In this document: positions 9,371 through 20,074 of the stretch, in pieces
How positions within the stretch are numbered: the stretch's first letter is position 1
How the letters are laid out: each line of letters opens with the position of its first letter
Source of the DNA: Burkholderia ubonensis subsp. mesacidophila
GTDB lineage: Bacteria; Pseudomonadota; Gammaproteobacteria; Burkholderiales; Burkholderiaceae
Length of the DNA stretch: 64,000 nucleotides
NCBI RefSeq assembly: GCF_002097715.1
Contig: NZ_CP020737.1
Span: forward strand, 1,240,001-1,304,000
Direction: 5' to 3'
Program-made: the position numbers and the translations under genes
Notes under the pieces: model-generated
The model's database searches: none
What the model was told of the DNA's origin: nothing
Seen by the model: the letters and a program-made list of their open reading frames with translations, nothing else

Positions 9371-10401
9371 GCAAGTGGATCAAATGGCTCGGCTGGCCGA
9401 TCGGCATCGCGATCCTGCTCGCGCTGGTGCTCCATGACGGCGTCGGCGACGTCACGCAGATGATCGGGCGCGCGGGCTTCGCGCTGCTGTGGCTCGTGCC
9501 GTTCCACGCGCTGCCGCTGCTGCTCGACGCGTACGCGTGGCACCTGCTGCTCGACAAGCGCAGCTCGCTGCCGTTCCTGTGGTGGGTCGCGACCGTCCGC
9601 GAGGCCGTGAACCGGCTGCTGCCGGTGGTCGGCATCGGCGGCGAGATCGTCGGCATCCGTCTCGTGCGCTGGCGGAACCCGGACGCGAGCCGCGTGACCG
9701 CGTCGGTGATCGTCGAGGTGCTCGTGACGATCGTCGTCCAGTACGCGTTCGCCGCGCTCGGCCTCGTGCTGCTGCTCGCGACGACGCGCGACGTCAATGC
9801 CGGGACGATCGGCCTCGCGCTGCTGCTGTCGCTGCCGTTGCCGGTGCTCGGCGTCGTGTTGATGCGGCGCGGCGGGATCTTCCACGCGATCGAGCGCTTC
9901 GCGGGCCGCCTGCTCGGCGATTCGCACCGGCTGCTGCAGGGCGTCGACGGCCGGCGCCTCGACGCGGACATCGACGCGCTGATGTCGCGCACGGGCCTGC
10001 TGTTCAGCGCATTCTTCTGGCAATTGGCCGGCTATGCGGTCGGCGCACTCGAGGTCTACTGGGCGCTCGAGCTGCTCGGCCATCCGGTGTCGATCGGCGG
10101 CGCGCTCGCGATCGAGGCGATGACCCAGGCGGCGCGCCACGCCGCGTTCATGGTGCCGGGCGGACTCGGCGTGCAGGAAGCGACCGTCGTGCTGCTCGCG
10201 CAGATGTTCGGCGTGGACCGCGATACGGCGCTGTCGCTCGCGCTCGTGAAACGCGCCCGCGAGGTCGTGTTCGGCTGTCTCGCTCTCGGCTCGTGGCAGC
10301 TCGCCGAGCTCGCCCATACGCGGCGCCGGATGACGGCGAGCGCGCCGCGCGCGCCGCAGCCGGCGAAGGCCGCCGAGCGGGAAACCGAACCGACGCACTG
10401 A
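9367..10401 (+). CDS. hpnL: HpnL, lysylphosphatidylglycerol synthase-like membrane protein
   Basis: Integral membrane protein of 344 residues with about seven to eight hydrophobic segments, related to the flippase-like membrane half of MprF/lysylphosphatidylglycerol synthases. Residues around 250-275 hold the conserved run MTQAARHAAFMVPGGLGVQE. HpnL is found next to hpnIJK in hopanoid producers; a lipid-translocation role is an inference. GTG 9367 overlaps the hpnK stop. The C-terminus is a polar Ala/Pro/Glu tail. The downstream lipoprotein gene begins 86 bases later and may be separate. Confidence 0.92.
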   Translation: MSKWIKWLGWPIGIAILLALVLHDGVGDVTQMIGRAGFALLWLVPFHALPLLLDAYAWHLLLDKRSSLPFLWWVATVREAVNRLLPVVGIGGEIVGIRLVRWRNPDASRVTASVIVEVLVTIVVQYAFAALGLVLLLATTRDVNAGTIGLALLLSLPLPVLGVVLMRRGGIFHAIERFAGRLLGDSHRLLQGVDGRRLDADIDALMSRTGLLFSAFFWQLAGYAVGALEVYWALELLGHPVSIGGALAIEAMTQAARHAAFMVPGGLGVQEATVVLLAQMFGVDRDTALSLALVKRAREVVFGCLALGSWQLAELAHTRRRMTASAPRAPQPAKAAERETEPTH

Positions 10402-10487
10402 ACGAGACGGGCCGCGCGCCCGTCTCGCGCTTTTGGCGGCGCGCGGGTATGCTTGCCGCGTGTTTTCCACGACGCGCGTTTCCATCG

Positions 10488-11045
10488 ATGACTTTCCGTT
10501 TCCGGCTGTTCCCCGTCGCCATGCTGGCCGCCACGCTGGCGCTGTCCGCGTGCGACGACAAGCAAAGCGAGTTCAACGTGCAACGCATCCGGGACTTCTT
10601 CAAGGCGATCAAGCCGGCTCAGCTGCTGCTGAAGGGCCTGAAGCCGGGCGAATCGACCGAGGCCGACATCCGCGGCACGATGGGCAAGCCGGAGATCGAG
10701 CGCGTGTTCACCGACGGCTCGAAGCGCTTCGAGTATCCGCGCGGCCCGATGGGCAACCAGACCTGGTTCGTCGACATCGACGCGAACGGGCGCTACATGG
10801 GCGCCACGCAGGTGCTCACCGCGGCCAACTTCGCGAAGGTGGCGCCCGGGATGAGCGAGGACGAGGTGCGGCGCCTGCTCGGCAAGCCGGGCGAGATCGC
10901 GCAGTATCCGCTCAAGCCCGAAACGGTGTGGAGCTGGCGCTGGCTCGAGGATGGCGTCAACCAGGACGCGTTCTTCAACGTGCATTTCGGCCCGGACGGG
11001 CGCGTGTACACGACGTCGCGCTCCGACATCCTGAAAGGGCGCTGA
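10488..11045 (+). CDS. BamE/SmpA-like outer-membrane lipoprotein
   Basis: Lipoprotein of about 185 residues. The signal peptide ends in the lipobox LSAC, placing the lipidated Cys near residue 18 and no Asp at +2-only context that would clearly retain it inside (the next residues are Asp-Asp, so inner-membrane retention is possible). The mature part contains two copies of an SmpA/OmlA-like motif: LKPGESTEADIRGTMGKP and a later VAPGMSEDEVRRLLGKPGE, each followed by a beta-strand segment. BamE proteins carry one such domain and assist outer-membrane protein assembly, so this is a two-repeat relative rather than BamE itself. ATG 10488 gives a clean lipoprotein signal; an in-frame ATG at 10449 would add 13 residues. 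A perfect hairpin terminator follows. Confidence 0.82.
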   Translation: MTFRFRLFPVAMLAATLALSACDDKQSEFNVQRIRDFFKAIKPAQLLLKGLKPGESTEADIRGTMGKPEIERVFTDGSKRFEYPRGPMGNQTWFVDIDANGRYMGATQVLTAANFAKVAPGMSEDEVRRLLGKPGEIAQYPLKPETVWSWRWLEDGVNQDAFFNVHFGPDGRVYTTSRSDILKGR

Positions 11046-11125
11046 CCGCGGCGCGCCATTCTCAACCGTTCCGTCATCAATCGTCCGCCTCCGTCGCTAT
11101 ATCGAAAAAGCGACCGGAAAATTGC

Positions 11126-11176
11126 AAAAAGTCCGCTTCCCGGCTTGTCGCCCGACTGTCAGGAAGCGGACTTTTT
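11126..11176. terminator. Perfect 15-bp bidirectional hairpin terminator
   Basis: Arm AAAAAGTCCGCTTCC (11126-11140) is exactly complementary to GGAAGCGGACTTTTT (11162-11176), with a 21-base loop. A/T runs on both sides of the stem let it work on either strand. It separates the lipoprotein gene from the arginine transport operon. Confidence 0.85.
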
Positions 11177-11204
11177 CGTTTCGAAACAGACGACTAGCAC
11201 GCGA

Positions 11205-11241
11205 TTGCGAATCCTGAAGTGGGTTGTTGCAATGCAGCAAC
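11205..11241 (+). promoter_or_regulatory. Candidate promoter and operator for aotQMP-argR
   Basis: TTGCGA (11205-11210), a 17-base spacer and TGCAAT (11228-11233) resemble a sigma-70 promoter. The -10 lies within the near-perfect palindrome GTTGTTGCAATGCAGCAAC (11223-11241), one mismatch per half. An operator over the -10 suggests repression. The regulator is not known. Confidence 0.5.
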
Positions 11242-11347
11242 CGTGCGGGCGGTGATTTGAGACAAACATTTTCGCTTGCGACTATCCGCCTCAGCCCGGC
11301 GCGGACAGGAAATTGTGCCGGCTTTCATTCACGTTCTGGAGACGCGC

Positions 11348-12037
11348 GTGTTTCTTTACGGTTTTGGTCCCGTCCTGTGGGCGGGCACCGTGCAGACGAT
11401 CGAGCTGTCGGTGCTGTCGCTCGCCACCGCGGTGGTGCTCGGGCTGATCGGCGCGGTGGCGAAGCTGTCGCACAACCGGGTGTTGCGTTCGCTCGCGACC
11501 GGTTATACGACGCTGATCCGCTCGGTGCCCGATCTCGTCCTGATGCTGCTGCTGTTCTACAGCATCCAGATCTGGCTGAACCAGCTGACCGACCTGGCCG
11601 GCTGGGACCAGATCGACATCGATCCGTTCGTCGCCGGCGTGCTGACGCTCGGCTTCATCTACGGCGCGTATTTCACCGAGACGTTCCGCGGTGCGTTCCT
11701 GTCGGTGCCGCGCGGCCAGCTCGAGGCGGGCGCGGCCTACGGGATGAGCGGGATGCGGGTGTTCGTGCGGATCATGTTTCCGCAGATGATGCGCTTCGCG
11801 CTGCCGGGCATCGGCAACAACTGGCAGGTGCTCGTGAAGGCGACCGCGCTGGTGTCGATCATCGGCCTCGCCGACGTCGTGAAGGCGGCGCAGGACGCGG
11901 GCAAGAGCACGTTCAACATGTTCTTCTTCATCCTCGTCGCGGCGCTGATCTACCTCGCGATCACGACCGTTTCCAACCTCGTGCTGATGCAGCTCGAGAA
12001 GCGTTATTCCATGGGCGTGCGGCACGCAGAACTATGA
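11348..12037 (+). CDS. aotQ: Arginine/ornithine ABC transporter permease (HisQ/AotQ type)
   Basis: Inner-membrane permease of 229 residues, one half of the channel of a polar amino-acid uptake ABC system. It has about five membrane segments and the EAA-type cytoplasmic loop that docks the ATPase (residues about 125-150, with QLEAGAAYGMSGMRVF). The preferred start is GTG 11348, with GGAG at 11338-11341 and a length close to HisQ (228). The frame continues upstream, so earlier starts cannot be excluded. It overlaps the next permease by ATGA. Arginine/ornithine substrate is inferred from the neighbouring ArgR-type regulator and succinyltransferase operon. Confidence 0.9.
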   Translation: MFLYGFGPVLWAGTVQTIELSVLSLATAVVLGLIGAVAKLSHNRVLRSLATGYTTLIRSVPDLVLMLLLFYSIQIWLNQLTDLAGWDQIDIDPFVAGVLTLGFIYGAYFTETFRGAFLSVPRGQLEAGAAYGMSGMRVFVRIMFPQMMRFALPGIGNNWQVLVKATALVSIIGLADVVKAAQDAGKSTFNMFFFILVAALIYLAITTVSNLVLMQLEKRYSMGVRHAEL

Positions 12038-12747
12038 TCGAGATTCTCCAGGAATTCGGCCAGGCGTTCCTTTACTGGGACGGCCAGCGCCTGTCGGGCC
12101 TTGCGGTCACGCTGTGGCTGCTCGTCGCGTCGATTTCGCTCGGCTTCGTCTGCGCGGTGCCGCTGGCGGTCGCGCGGGTGTCGAAGAAGAAATGGGTGTC
12201 GATGCCGGTGCGCTTCTACACCTACGTGTTCCGCGGCACGCCGCTCTACGTGCAACTGCTGCTGCTTTATACGGGCATGTACAGCCTGGAGTTCGTGCGC
12301 TCGCACTCGCTGCTCGACGCGTTCTTCCGGAGCGGCTTCAACTGCGCGATTCTCGCGTTCGCGCTGAACACCTGCGCGTACACGACCGAGATCTTCGCGG
12401 GCGCGATCCGCGCGATTCCGCACGGCGAGGTCGAGGCGGCGCGCGCGTACGGGATGACGCCGTTCACGATGTACCGCCGCGTGATCCTGCCGTCGGCGCT
12501 GCGCCGTGCGCTGCCGCTGTACAGCAACGAGGTGATCCTGATGCTGCACGCGACGACGGTCGCGTTCACGGCGACGGTGCCGGACATCCTGAAGGTCGCA
12601 CGCGACGCGAATTCCGCGACCTATATGGCGTTCCAGTCGTTCGGCATCGCCGCGCTGATCTATCTTGCGGTATCGTTCGCACTCGTCGCGGCGTTTCGCC
12701 GTGCGGAGCGCCACTGGCTCGCGTACCTCGCGGCCGGCCGTCATTGA
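12034..12747 (+). CDS. aotM: Arginine/ornithine ABC transporter permease (HisM/AotM type)
   Basis: Second permease of the same transporter, 237 residues, close to HisM length. It has five membrane segments with an FRGTPLYVQLLLLY periplasmic loop conserved in HisM/AotM. The EAA loop GEVEAARAYGMTPFTMYRRV lies around residues 131-150. It starts by 4-base overlap (ATGA) with aotQ and is followed 21 bases later by the ATPase gene. The heterodimer with the HisQ-type subunit forms the path for the cationic amino acid. Confidence 0.92.
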   Translation: MIEILQEFGQAFLYWDGQRLSGLAVTLWLLVASISLGFVCAVPLAVARVSKKKWVSMPVRFYTYVFRGTPLYVQLLLLYTGMYSLEFVRSHSLLDAFFRSGFNCAILAFALNTCAYTTEIFAGAIRAIPHGEVEAARAYGMTPFTMYRRVILPSALRRALPLYSNEVILMLHATTVAFTATVPDILKVARDANSATYMAFQSFGIAALIYLAVSFALVAAFRRAERHWLAYLAAGRH

Positions 12748-12768
12748 TTTCACTTCGAGGAGAGCCAG

Positions 12769-13563
12769 TTGGCCGAGAACACTCAAACGGGCGCTGCCTG
12801 CAAGCTTGCGGCGCTCGACATTCACAAGCGCTACGGTGACAACGAGGTGCTCAAGGGCGTCTCGCTGAATGCGAAGGCCGGCGACGTCATCAGCATCATC
12901 GGCGCGAGCGGCTCGGGCAAGAGCACGTTCCTGCGCTGCATCAATTTCCTCGAGCGGCCGAATGCGGGGCAGATCGTCGTCGACGGCGAGGCCGTGCGCA
13001 CGAAGGCCGACAAGGCCGGCGCGCTCGAGGTCGCCGACCACAAGCAGCTGCAGCGGATCCGCACGAAGCTCGCGATGGTGTTCCAGCACTTCAATCTGTG
13101 GGCGCACATGAACGTGCTCGAGAACGTGATGGAAGCGCCGGTGCACGTGCTCGGCATCTCGAAGAAGGAAGCCGAGGAGCGCGCGCGCGAGTATCTGGAG
13201 AAGGTGGGCCTGGCGCCGCGGGTCGAGAAGCAGTATCCGTCGCACCTGTCGGGCGGGCAGCAGCAGCGCGTCGCGATCGCGAGGGCGCTGGCGATGCATC
13301 CGGACGTGATGCTGTTCGACGAGCCGACCTCCGCGCTCGACCCCGAACTCGTCGGTGAAGTGCTGAAGGTGATGCAGAAGCTGGCCGAGGAAGGCCGGAC
13401 GATGATCGTCGTTACGCACGAGATGGGTTTTGCGCGCAACGTGTCGAACCACGTGATGTTCCTGCATCAGGGGCGGACCGAGGAAGAGGGGAACCCGTCG
13501 GAGGTGCTCGTGCGTCCGCAGAGCGAGCGTCTCAAGCAGTTCCTGTCCGGAAGCCTGAAGTAA
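12769..13563 (+). CDS. aotP: Basic amino-acid ABC transporter ATPase (HisP/AotP type)
   Basis: ABC ATPase of 264 residues. Walker [10 protein letters not shown] is at residues 45-53, signature LSGGQQQR starts at 160, and Walker B ends in DE at 184-185. The insertion [21 protein letters not shown] after Walker A is typical of HisP-like ATPases. The start is TTG at 12769, preceded by a strong RBS (CGAGGAGA); the next ATG would remove the first beta strand. It energises the AotQ/AotM channel. The regulator gene begins 22 bases downstream, so the unit is probably aotQ-aotM-aotP-argR. Confidence 0.94.
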   Translation: MAENTQTGAACKLAALDIHKRYGDNEVLKGVSLNAKAGDVISIIGASGSGKSTFLRCINFLERPNAGQIVVDGEAVRTKADKAGALEVADHKQLQRIRTKLAMVFQHFNLWAHMNVLENVMEAPVHVLGISKKEAEERAREYLEKVGLAPRVEKQYPSHLSGGQQQRVAIARALAMHPDVMLFDEPTSALDPELVGEVLKVMQKLAEEGRTMIVVTHEMGFARNVSNHVMFLHQGRTEEEGNPSEVLVRPQSERLKQFLSGSLK

Positions 13564-13585
13564 CGTTACGAAGCAGGTCGCATAC

Positions 13586-14629
13586 GTGGTAACGGTGCTC
13601 CGTCCCGCAGGCGCCACCCGCACGACGCAGGTGGCGATCGTTGCATTGCCGCCCGTGTCGATGTCGGGCGTGGGTCCGATCGTCGACGCGCTGAATCTCG
13701 CGAACGAGATCGACGGGCGGTTGCTGTACCGCTGGCAGGTGTGTTCGTGGGACGGGCGGCCGGTGCCGCTCGCCGGCGGCGCGCAGTGGCATGCCGACGC
13801 GGCGTTCAACGACGCGATCGCGTGCGACTGGCTGATCGTCGTCAGCGAGCGGTTCCAGCAGTTCGCCGATTACCGGCTGTTTCTCGCGAGCCTCGCGCGG
13901 GTCGGGCAGCGCACGCCGCTCGTGACGGGCATCCATCATGGCGTGTGGTGGCTCGCGATGGCGGGGCAGTTGTCCGGCTACCGGGTGAGCGTGAACTGGG
14001 AGACGTACCAGCAGTTTGCCGAGCAGTTCGAGCGCTCGATCGTCACGCAGCAGATCTTCGAGATCGACCGGGACCGCGCGACGTGCGCGGGCGGGCAGGC
14101 GACGGTCGATTTCATGCTGGCGATGATCGGCCGTGAGCATGGGCCGGAACTGGCGGAAAGGATTGCCGATGCGCTCGGCGCGGGGACGTTGAGGAGTGGC
14201 GAGGAACGCCAGCGGATTCCGTTCGTCACTGCGCCCGGGGAGCGGCATCCTCGGTTGAACGATGCATTGCTGCTGATGGAAGCCAACATCGAAGATCCGT
14301 TGACGACGGATGAGATCGCCGGGCTGGTCGGCGTGTCGCGCCGACAATTGGAGCGGCTCTTTCGGCAGTATCTCGGGGCGATGCCCTCCAAGTATTACCT
14401 CAATCTCCGGTTGCTGAAGGCTCGCACGCAGCTGCAGCGGACCAGCAAGTCGGTTGTGCAAGTCAGTCTCGCATGCGGGTTTTCTTCTGCTGCGCATTTT
14501 TCCAACGCGTATCGCGAGCGGTTTGGCGTGACGCCGCGGGAGGATCGGCGCGCGTGGCTCGAGAAGCAGACGGGTGGCGGCGCCGAACCGCGGGCTGGGG
14601 CGCTCGTCGAGCGCGTGAGCAAGGACTGA
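13586..14629 (+). CDS. argR: GlxA/ArgR-type AraC-family transcriptional regulator
   Basis: Regulator of 347 residues with an N-terminal class-I glutamine-amidotransferase-like (DJ-1/PfpI fold) domain, residues about 15-190. A C-terminal AraC double helix-turn-helix follows, residues about 230-325, with VSRRQLERLFRQYLG and the second helix pair at SLACGFSSAAHFSNAYRERFG. This architecture is that of pseudomonad ArgR, the arginine-responsive activator of aot and aru genes. Its place between the transporter and the aru/ast operon supports that role. GTG 13586 is the start. The last third of the gene (from about 14150) has somewhat relaxed codon usage. Control of this particular ast operon is inferred. 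Confidence 0.85.
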   Translation: MVTVLRPAGATRTTQVAIVALPPVSMSGVGPIVDALNLANEIDGRLLYRWQVCSWDGRPVPLAGGAQWHADAAFNDAIACDWLIVVSERFQQFADYRLFLASLARVGQRTPLVTGIHHGVWWLAMAGQLSGYRVSVNWETYQQFAEQFERSIVTQQIFEIDRDRATCAGGQATVDFMLAMIGREHGPELAERIADALGAGTLRSGEERQRIPFVTAPGERHPRLNDALLLMEANIEDPLTTDEIAGLVGVSRRQLERLFRQYLGAMPSKYYLNLRLLKARTQLQRTSKSVVQVSLACGFSSAAHFSNAYRERFGVTPREDRRAWLEKQTGGGAEPRAGALVERVSKD

Positions 14630-14713
14630 GATTTTTTGTGTGGTCGGTCAGGGGTGATCGTGAAGCACCTGTGATCGTGTCGGTCTATTAGCGTCGCCCC
14701 TGCGCGGGGCGGC

Positions 14714-14749
14714 GGTTACTTTTCTTTGTCTTGCCAAAGAAAAGTAACC
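14714..14749. terminator. Left-arm hairpin of the inverted-repeat element
   Basis: GGTTACTTTTCTTTG (14714-14728) and CAAAGAAAAGTAACC (14735-14749) are perfectly complementary around a 6-base loop, TCTTGC. A stable hairpin just after the argR stop could end that transcript, though no pure T-tract follows. Confidence 0.6.
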
Positions 14750-14992
14750 AAAAGAAAGGCGCTCAAACCACCCATGCTTTCAGTGCGATCGGTTGGTGGA
14801 TTGTGCGGACCTTGCAGCCGAGCGCAGCGAGGATGGAACCGATGAGCGGTATACCACTCTGTTGGGTGGTGCGGCGGGTCAGATCGCTTGCTCGAACCAC
14901 TCCGTTGTCGAGACTGGCGCGGACACTTTTGTGCGATCCACTCTGACGACCACGGCACGGGAAGTCTTGCGTTTTCACAGCGCCTTTCTTTT

Positions 14993-15028
14993 GGTTACTT
15001 TTCTTTGGCAAGACAAAGAAAAGTGACC
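14993..15028. terminator. Right-arm hairpin of the inverted-repeat element
   Basis: GGTTACTTTTCTTTG (14993-15007), loop GCAAGA, then CAAAGAAAAGTGACC (15014-15028). One G-T wobble separates it from the left-arm hairpin. The loop is the reverse complement of the left loop, as expected for an inverted copy. Confidence 0.6.
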
Positions 15029-15160
15029 CCTGCCCCGGGGAGGGGCGACGCTAATGGACCGATCCGAAAACGGGATCCAGCGAAAGAGCCCGCGCACGCA
15101 AAAAACTGACCAAACCCGCCGGAGGCAAAAAAGCCCGGCAAAAGGGGTTCCGATAGAACC

Positions 15161-15220
15161 CGTCGCAATTCCGCAAGACGCCTGCATCACCCTTACCTAA
15201 ACTTGAACCTATTGTTCAAG
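15161..15220 (+). promoter_or_regulatory. Candidate control region of the ast operon
   Basis: Two signals precede astC. CGTCGC-N8-AA (15161-15176) resembles one half-site of the pseudomonad ArgR consensus TGTCGC-N8-AA. A perfect inverted repeat, CTTGAAC-CTATT-GTTCAAG (15202-15220), lies 23 bases before the start codon, where a repressor would block the promoter or initiation. A separate small hairpin, GGGTTC/GAACCC, precedes the first signal. The link to ArgR is inferred. Confidence 0.45.
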
Positions 15221-15242
15221 ACCTCTACCGAAAGGAACCGCC

Positions 15243-16475
15243 ATGACGAACCTGACCGTGAACCGCCAGACTTTCGACGAAGTGATGGTGCCGGTGTTTT
15301 CCCCCGCGCCGTTCGTGCCGGATCGCGGCGAAGGCTCGCGCGTGTGGGACACGGCGGGGCGCGAGTACGTGGATTTCGCATGCGGCATCGCCGTGACGTC
15401 GCTCGGCCACAGCCACCCGGAACTGCTGAAGGTGCTGGACGAGCAAAGCCGCAAGCTCTGGCACATCGGCAACGGCTACACGAACGAACCGGTGCTGCGT
15501 CTCGCCAAGCGCCTCGAATCGCTGACCTTCGCCGACCGCGCCTTCTTCGCGAACTCGGGCGCGGAAGCGAACGAAGCCGCACTGAAGCTCGCGCGCCGCG
15601 TCGCGTTCGAACGCCACGGCGCCGACAAATTCGAAATCGTGTCGTTCGTGCAATCGTTCCACGGCCGCACGTTCTTCACGGTCAGCGTCGGCGGCCAGCC
15701 GAAATACTCGGAAGGCTTCGGCCCGGTGCCCGAAGGCATCAAGCACCTGCCGTTCAATGACATCGAAGCCGCGAAGGCGGCGATCGGCCCGCAGACCTGC
15801 GCGGTGATCGTCGAGCCGGTGCAGGGCGAAGGCGGCGTGATCCCGGCCGATCCGGCCTTCCTGAAGGCGCTGCGCGAAGCGTGCGACGCGCACGGCGCAC
15901 TGCTGATCTTCGACGAAGTGCAGACGGGCGTCGGCCGCACCGGCCACTTCTACGCATACATGGACACCGGCGTCACGCCGGACATCCTGACGACCGCGAA
16001 GGCGCTCGGCAACGGCTTCCCGATCGGCGCGATGCTGACGACGAAAGAGCTCGCCGCGCACTTCAAGGTCGGCGTGCACGGCACGACCTACGGCGGCAAC
16101 CCGCTCGCGTCGGCGATTGCCGACAAGGTCGTCGAGCTGATCGGCGACCCGGCGCTGCTCGAAGGCGTGCGCGAACGCAGCGTGCGCCTGAAGGGCGCGC
16201 TCGAACGCATCAATGCCCGTCACGGCATCTTCAAGGAAGTGCGCGGCAAGGGCCTGCTGATCGGCGCGGAACTCACCGCCGCATTCGACGGCCGCGCGAA
16301 GGACTTCGTGACCGCAGCCGCCGAGCAGGGCCTGATCATGCTGATCGCCGGCCCGAGCGTGCTGCGCTTCGTGCCGTCGCTGGTGATCCCGTTCGACGCG
16401 CTCGACGAAGGCCTCGCGCGCTTCGAGAAGGCGGTCGAACAGGTGCTCGCCGCGCAGGAAGCCAACGCGCGCTGA
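15243..16475 (+). CDS. astC: Succinylornithine/acetylornithine aminotransferase
   Basis: Class-III PLP aminotransferase of 410 residues, first gene of the arginine succinyltransferase (AST) operon. AstC moves the amino group of N2-succinylornithine to 2-oxoglutarate, giving succinylglutamate semialdehyde. The PLP lysine is Lys253 in [19 protein letters not shown] (phosphate cup) and [13 protein letters not shown] (Asp on the pyridine nitrogen) are intact. RBS AAGGA lies just before the ATG. The enzyme often doubles as acetylornithine aminotransferase (ArgD), so a biosynthetic role is possible. In pseudomonads this gene is aruC. Confidence 0.93.
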   Translation: MTNLTVNRQTFDEVMVPVFSPAPFVPDRGEGSRVWDTAGREYVDFACGIAVTSLGHSHPELLKVLDEQSRKLWHIGNGYTNEPVLRLAKRLESLTFADRAFFANSGAEANEAALKLARRVAFERHGADKFEIVSFVQSFHGRTFFTVSVGGQPKYSEGFGPVPEGIKHLPFNDIEAAKAAIGPQTCAVIVEPVQGEGGVIPADPAFLKALREACDAHGALLIFDEVQTGVGRTGHFYAYMDTGVTPDILTTAKALGNGFPIGAMLTTKELAAHFKVGVHGTTYGGNPLASAIADKVVELIGDPALLEGVRERSVRLKGALERINARHGIFKEVRGKGLLIGAELTAAFDGRAKDFVTAAAEQGLIMLIAGPSVLRFVPSLVIPFDALDEGLARFEKAVEQVLAAQEANAR

Positions 16476-16505
16476 TCGGCGCATCCATCGCAGACAGGAA
16501 CGACG

Positions 16506-17557
16506 ATGTTATTTGTTCGCCCCGGCAAACTCACGGATCTCGATGCGCTCGCGCAGATGGCGCGCACCGCGCAGCCGGTCCTGCACTCGCTGCCGCACGA
16601 TCGCGCGGCGCTCGAGGCGCGCGTCGCGCTCTCGGAGGATTCGTTCCGCGCGGACGTCGACTTCCCCGGCGAGGAGTTCTATCTCTTCGTGCTGGAAGAC
16701 ACCGCGACCGGCAAGCTGCTCGGCACCGCCAGCATCGTGGCGGCGGCCGGCTACTCCGAGCCGTTCTACGCGTTCCGCAACGACGCGCTGATCCACGCAT
16801 CGCGCGAGCTGCACGTGAACCGCAAGATCCACGCGCTGACGATGTCGCACGAGCTGACCGGCAAGAGCCGGCTCGCGGGCTTCTACGTCGATCCGTCGCT
16901 GCGCGGCGACGCGGCCGCGCACCTGATCTCTCGCGCGCGGATGATGTACATCGCCGCGAACCGCCGCCGCTTCACGCCCGAAGTGTTCACGCTGCTGCTC
17001 GGCGTGAGCGACGAGCACGGCGCGTCGCCGTTCTGGGAAGCGGTGGGCCGCAAGTTCTTCGGCCGCGATTTCGAGGACGTCGACATCGCGTCGGGCGGCC
17101 GCAGCCGCACGTTCATCGCCGAAGTGATGCCCGGCTACCCGCTGTACGTGCCGCTGCTGCCGGAAGCCGCGCAGCGCGTGCTCGGCGAGCCGAACGCGAG
17201 CGCGCTGCTCGCGTACGACATCCATCTCGAGGAAGGCTTCGAGCCGGACCGCTTCGTCGACATCTTCGACGCGGGCCCGGTGCTGACCCAGCAGATGGAC
17301 CGCACCGCATGCGTGAAGCATGCGGCCGAACGCACGGTGCGCGAAGCCGCGCACCAGCAGGGCGATGCCGCGTACCTCGTATCGAGCGGCAGCGGCGAAT
17401 CGTTCCGCTGCGTGCTCGCGGATTTGCCGGCCGATGCCGGCAATGACGCGCCGCTCGCCGGCGACGTGCGCGCCGCGCTGAACGTGAAGGATGGCGATGT
17501 CGTGCGCTGCGTGCCGCTGCACCAGCGCGACGACGAAGAATTGAAGGGAGACGCAGC

Positions 17558-17561
<4 letters not shown>
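16506..17561 (+). CDS. aruF: Arginine/ornithine N-succinyltransferase, alpha subunit
   Basis: GNAT-like subunit of 351 residues that pairs with the next gene product to succinylate arginine (and ornithine) from succinyl-CoA. It starts MLFVRPGKLTDLDAL and contains the conserved HELTGKSRLAGFYVDPSLRG and the DIFDAGPVL segment near residue 255, shared with the beta subunit. Compared with the single-subunit AstA of enterics (about 344 residues), this two-gene arrangement is the Pseudomonas/Burkholderia form. It starts 30 bases after astC and overlaps the beta-subunit gene by ATGA. Confidence 0.93.
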
Positions 17562-20060
<2,499 letters not shown>

Positions 20061-20074
20061 TCGAGGGAACGACG

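Larger units (their letters stand above)
11046..11347. other. Intergenic region: terminator then aot promoter
   Basis: About 300 bases without a gene. The first half holds a perfect 15-bp hairpin terminator (11126-11176) for the lipoprotein gene. The second half holds a candidate promoter and a near-palindrome (11205-11241) for the arginine transporter operon. Nothing else recognisable was seen. Confidence 0.6.
14687..15055. repeat. 369-bp element with 77-bp terminal inverted repeats
   Basis: Left arm 14687-14763 and right arm 14979-15055 are inverted copies of each other, both beginning ATTAGCGTCGCCCCT at the outer end and ending at GGCGCT inside. Only a short GC-rich stretch and a base or two differ. 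Each arm contains its own hairpin. The 215-base core between them has no convincing gene and lower GC than the genome. No transposase and no clear target-site duplication were seen. It may be a MITE-like element, a double terminator or a structured RNA. Confidence 0.85.

Noticed and set aside
11146..11161. TGTCGC near a possible ArgR site upstream of aotQ
   Set aside because: The two bases after the N8 spacer are CA rather than AA, and the sequence lies within the loop of the terminator.
14716..15190. Small open frames within the inverted-repeat element (lysine/serine-rich N-termini)
   Set aside because: They come in mirrored pairs because the arms are inverted copies, and lack ribosome-binding sites and conserved domains.
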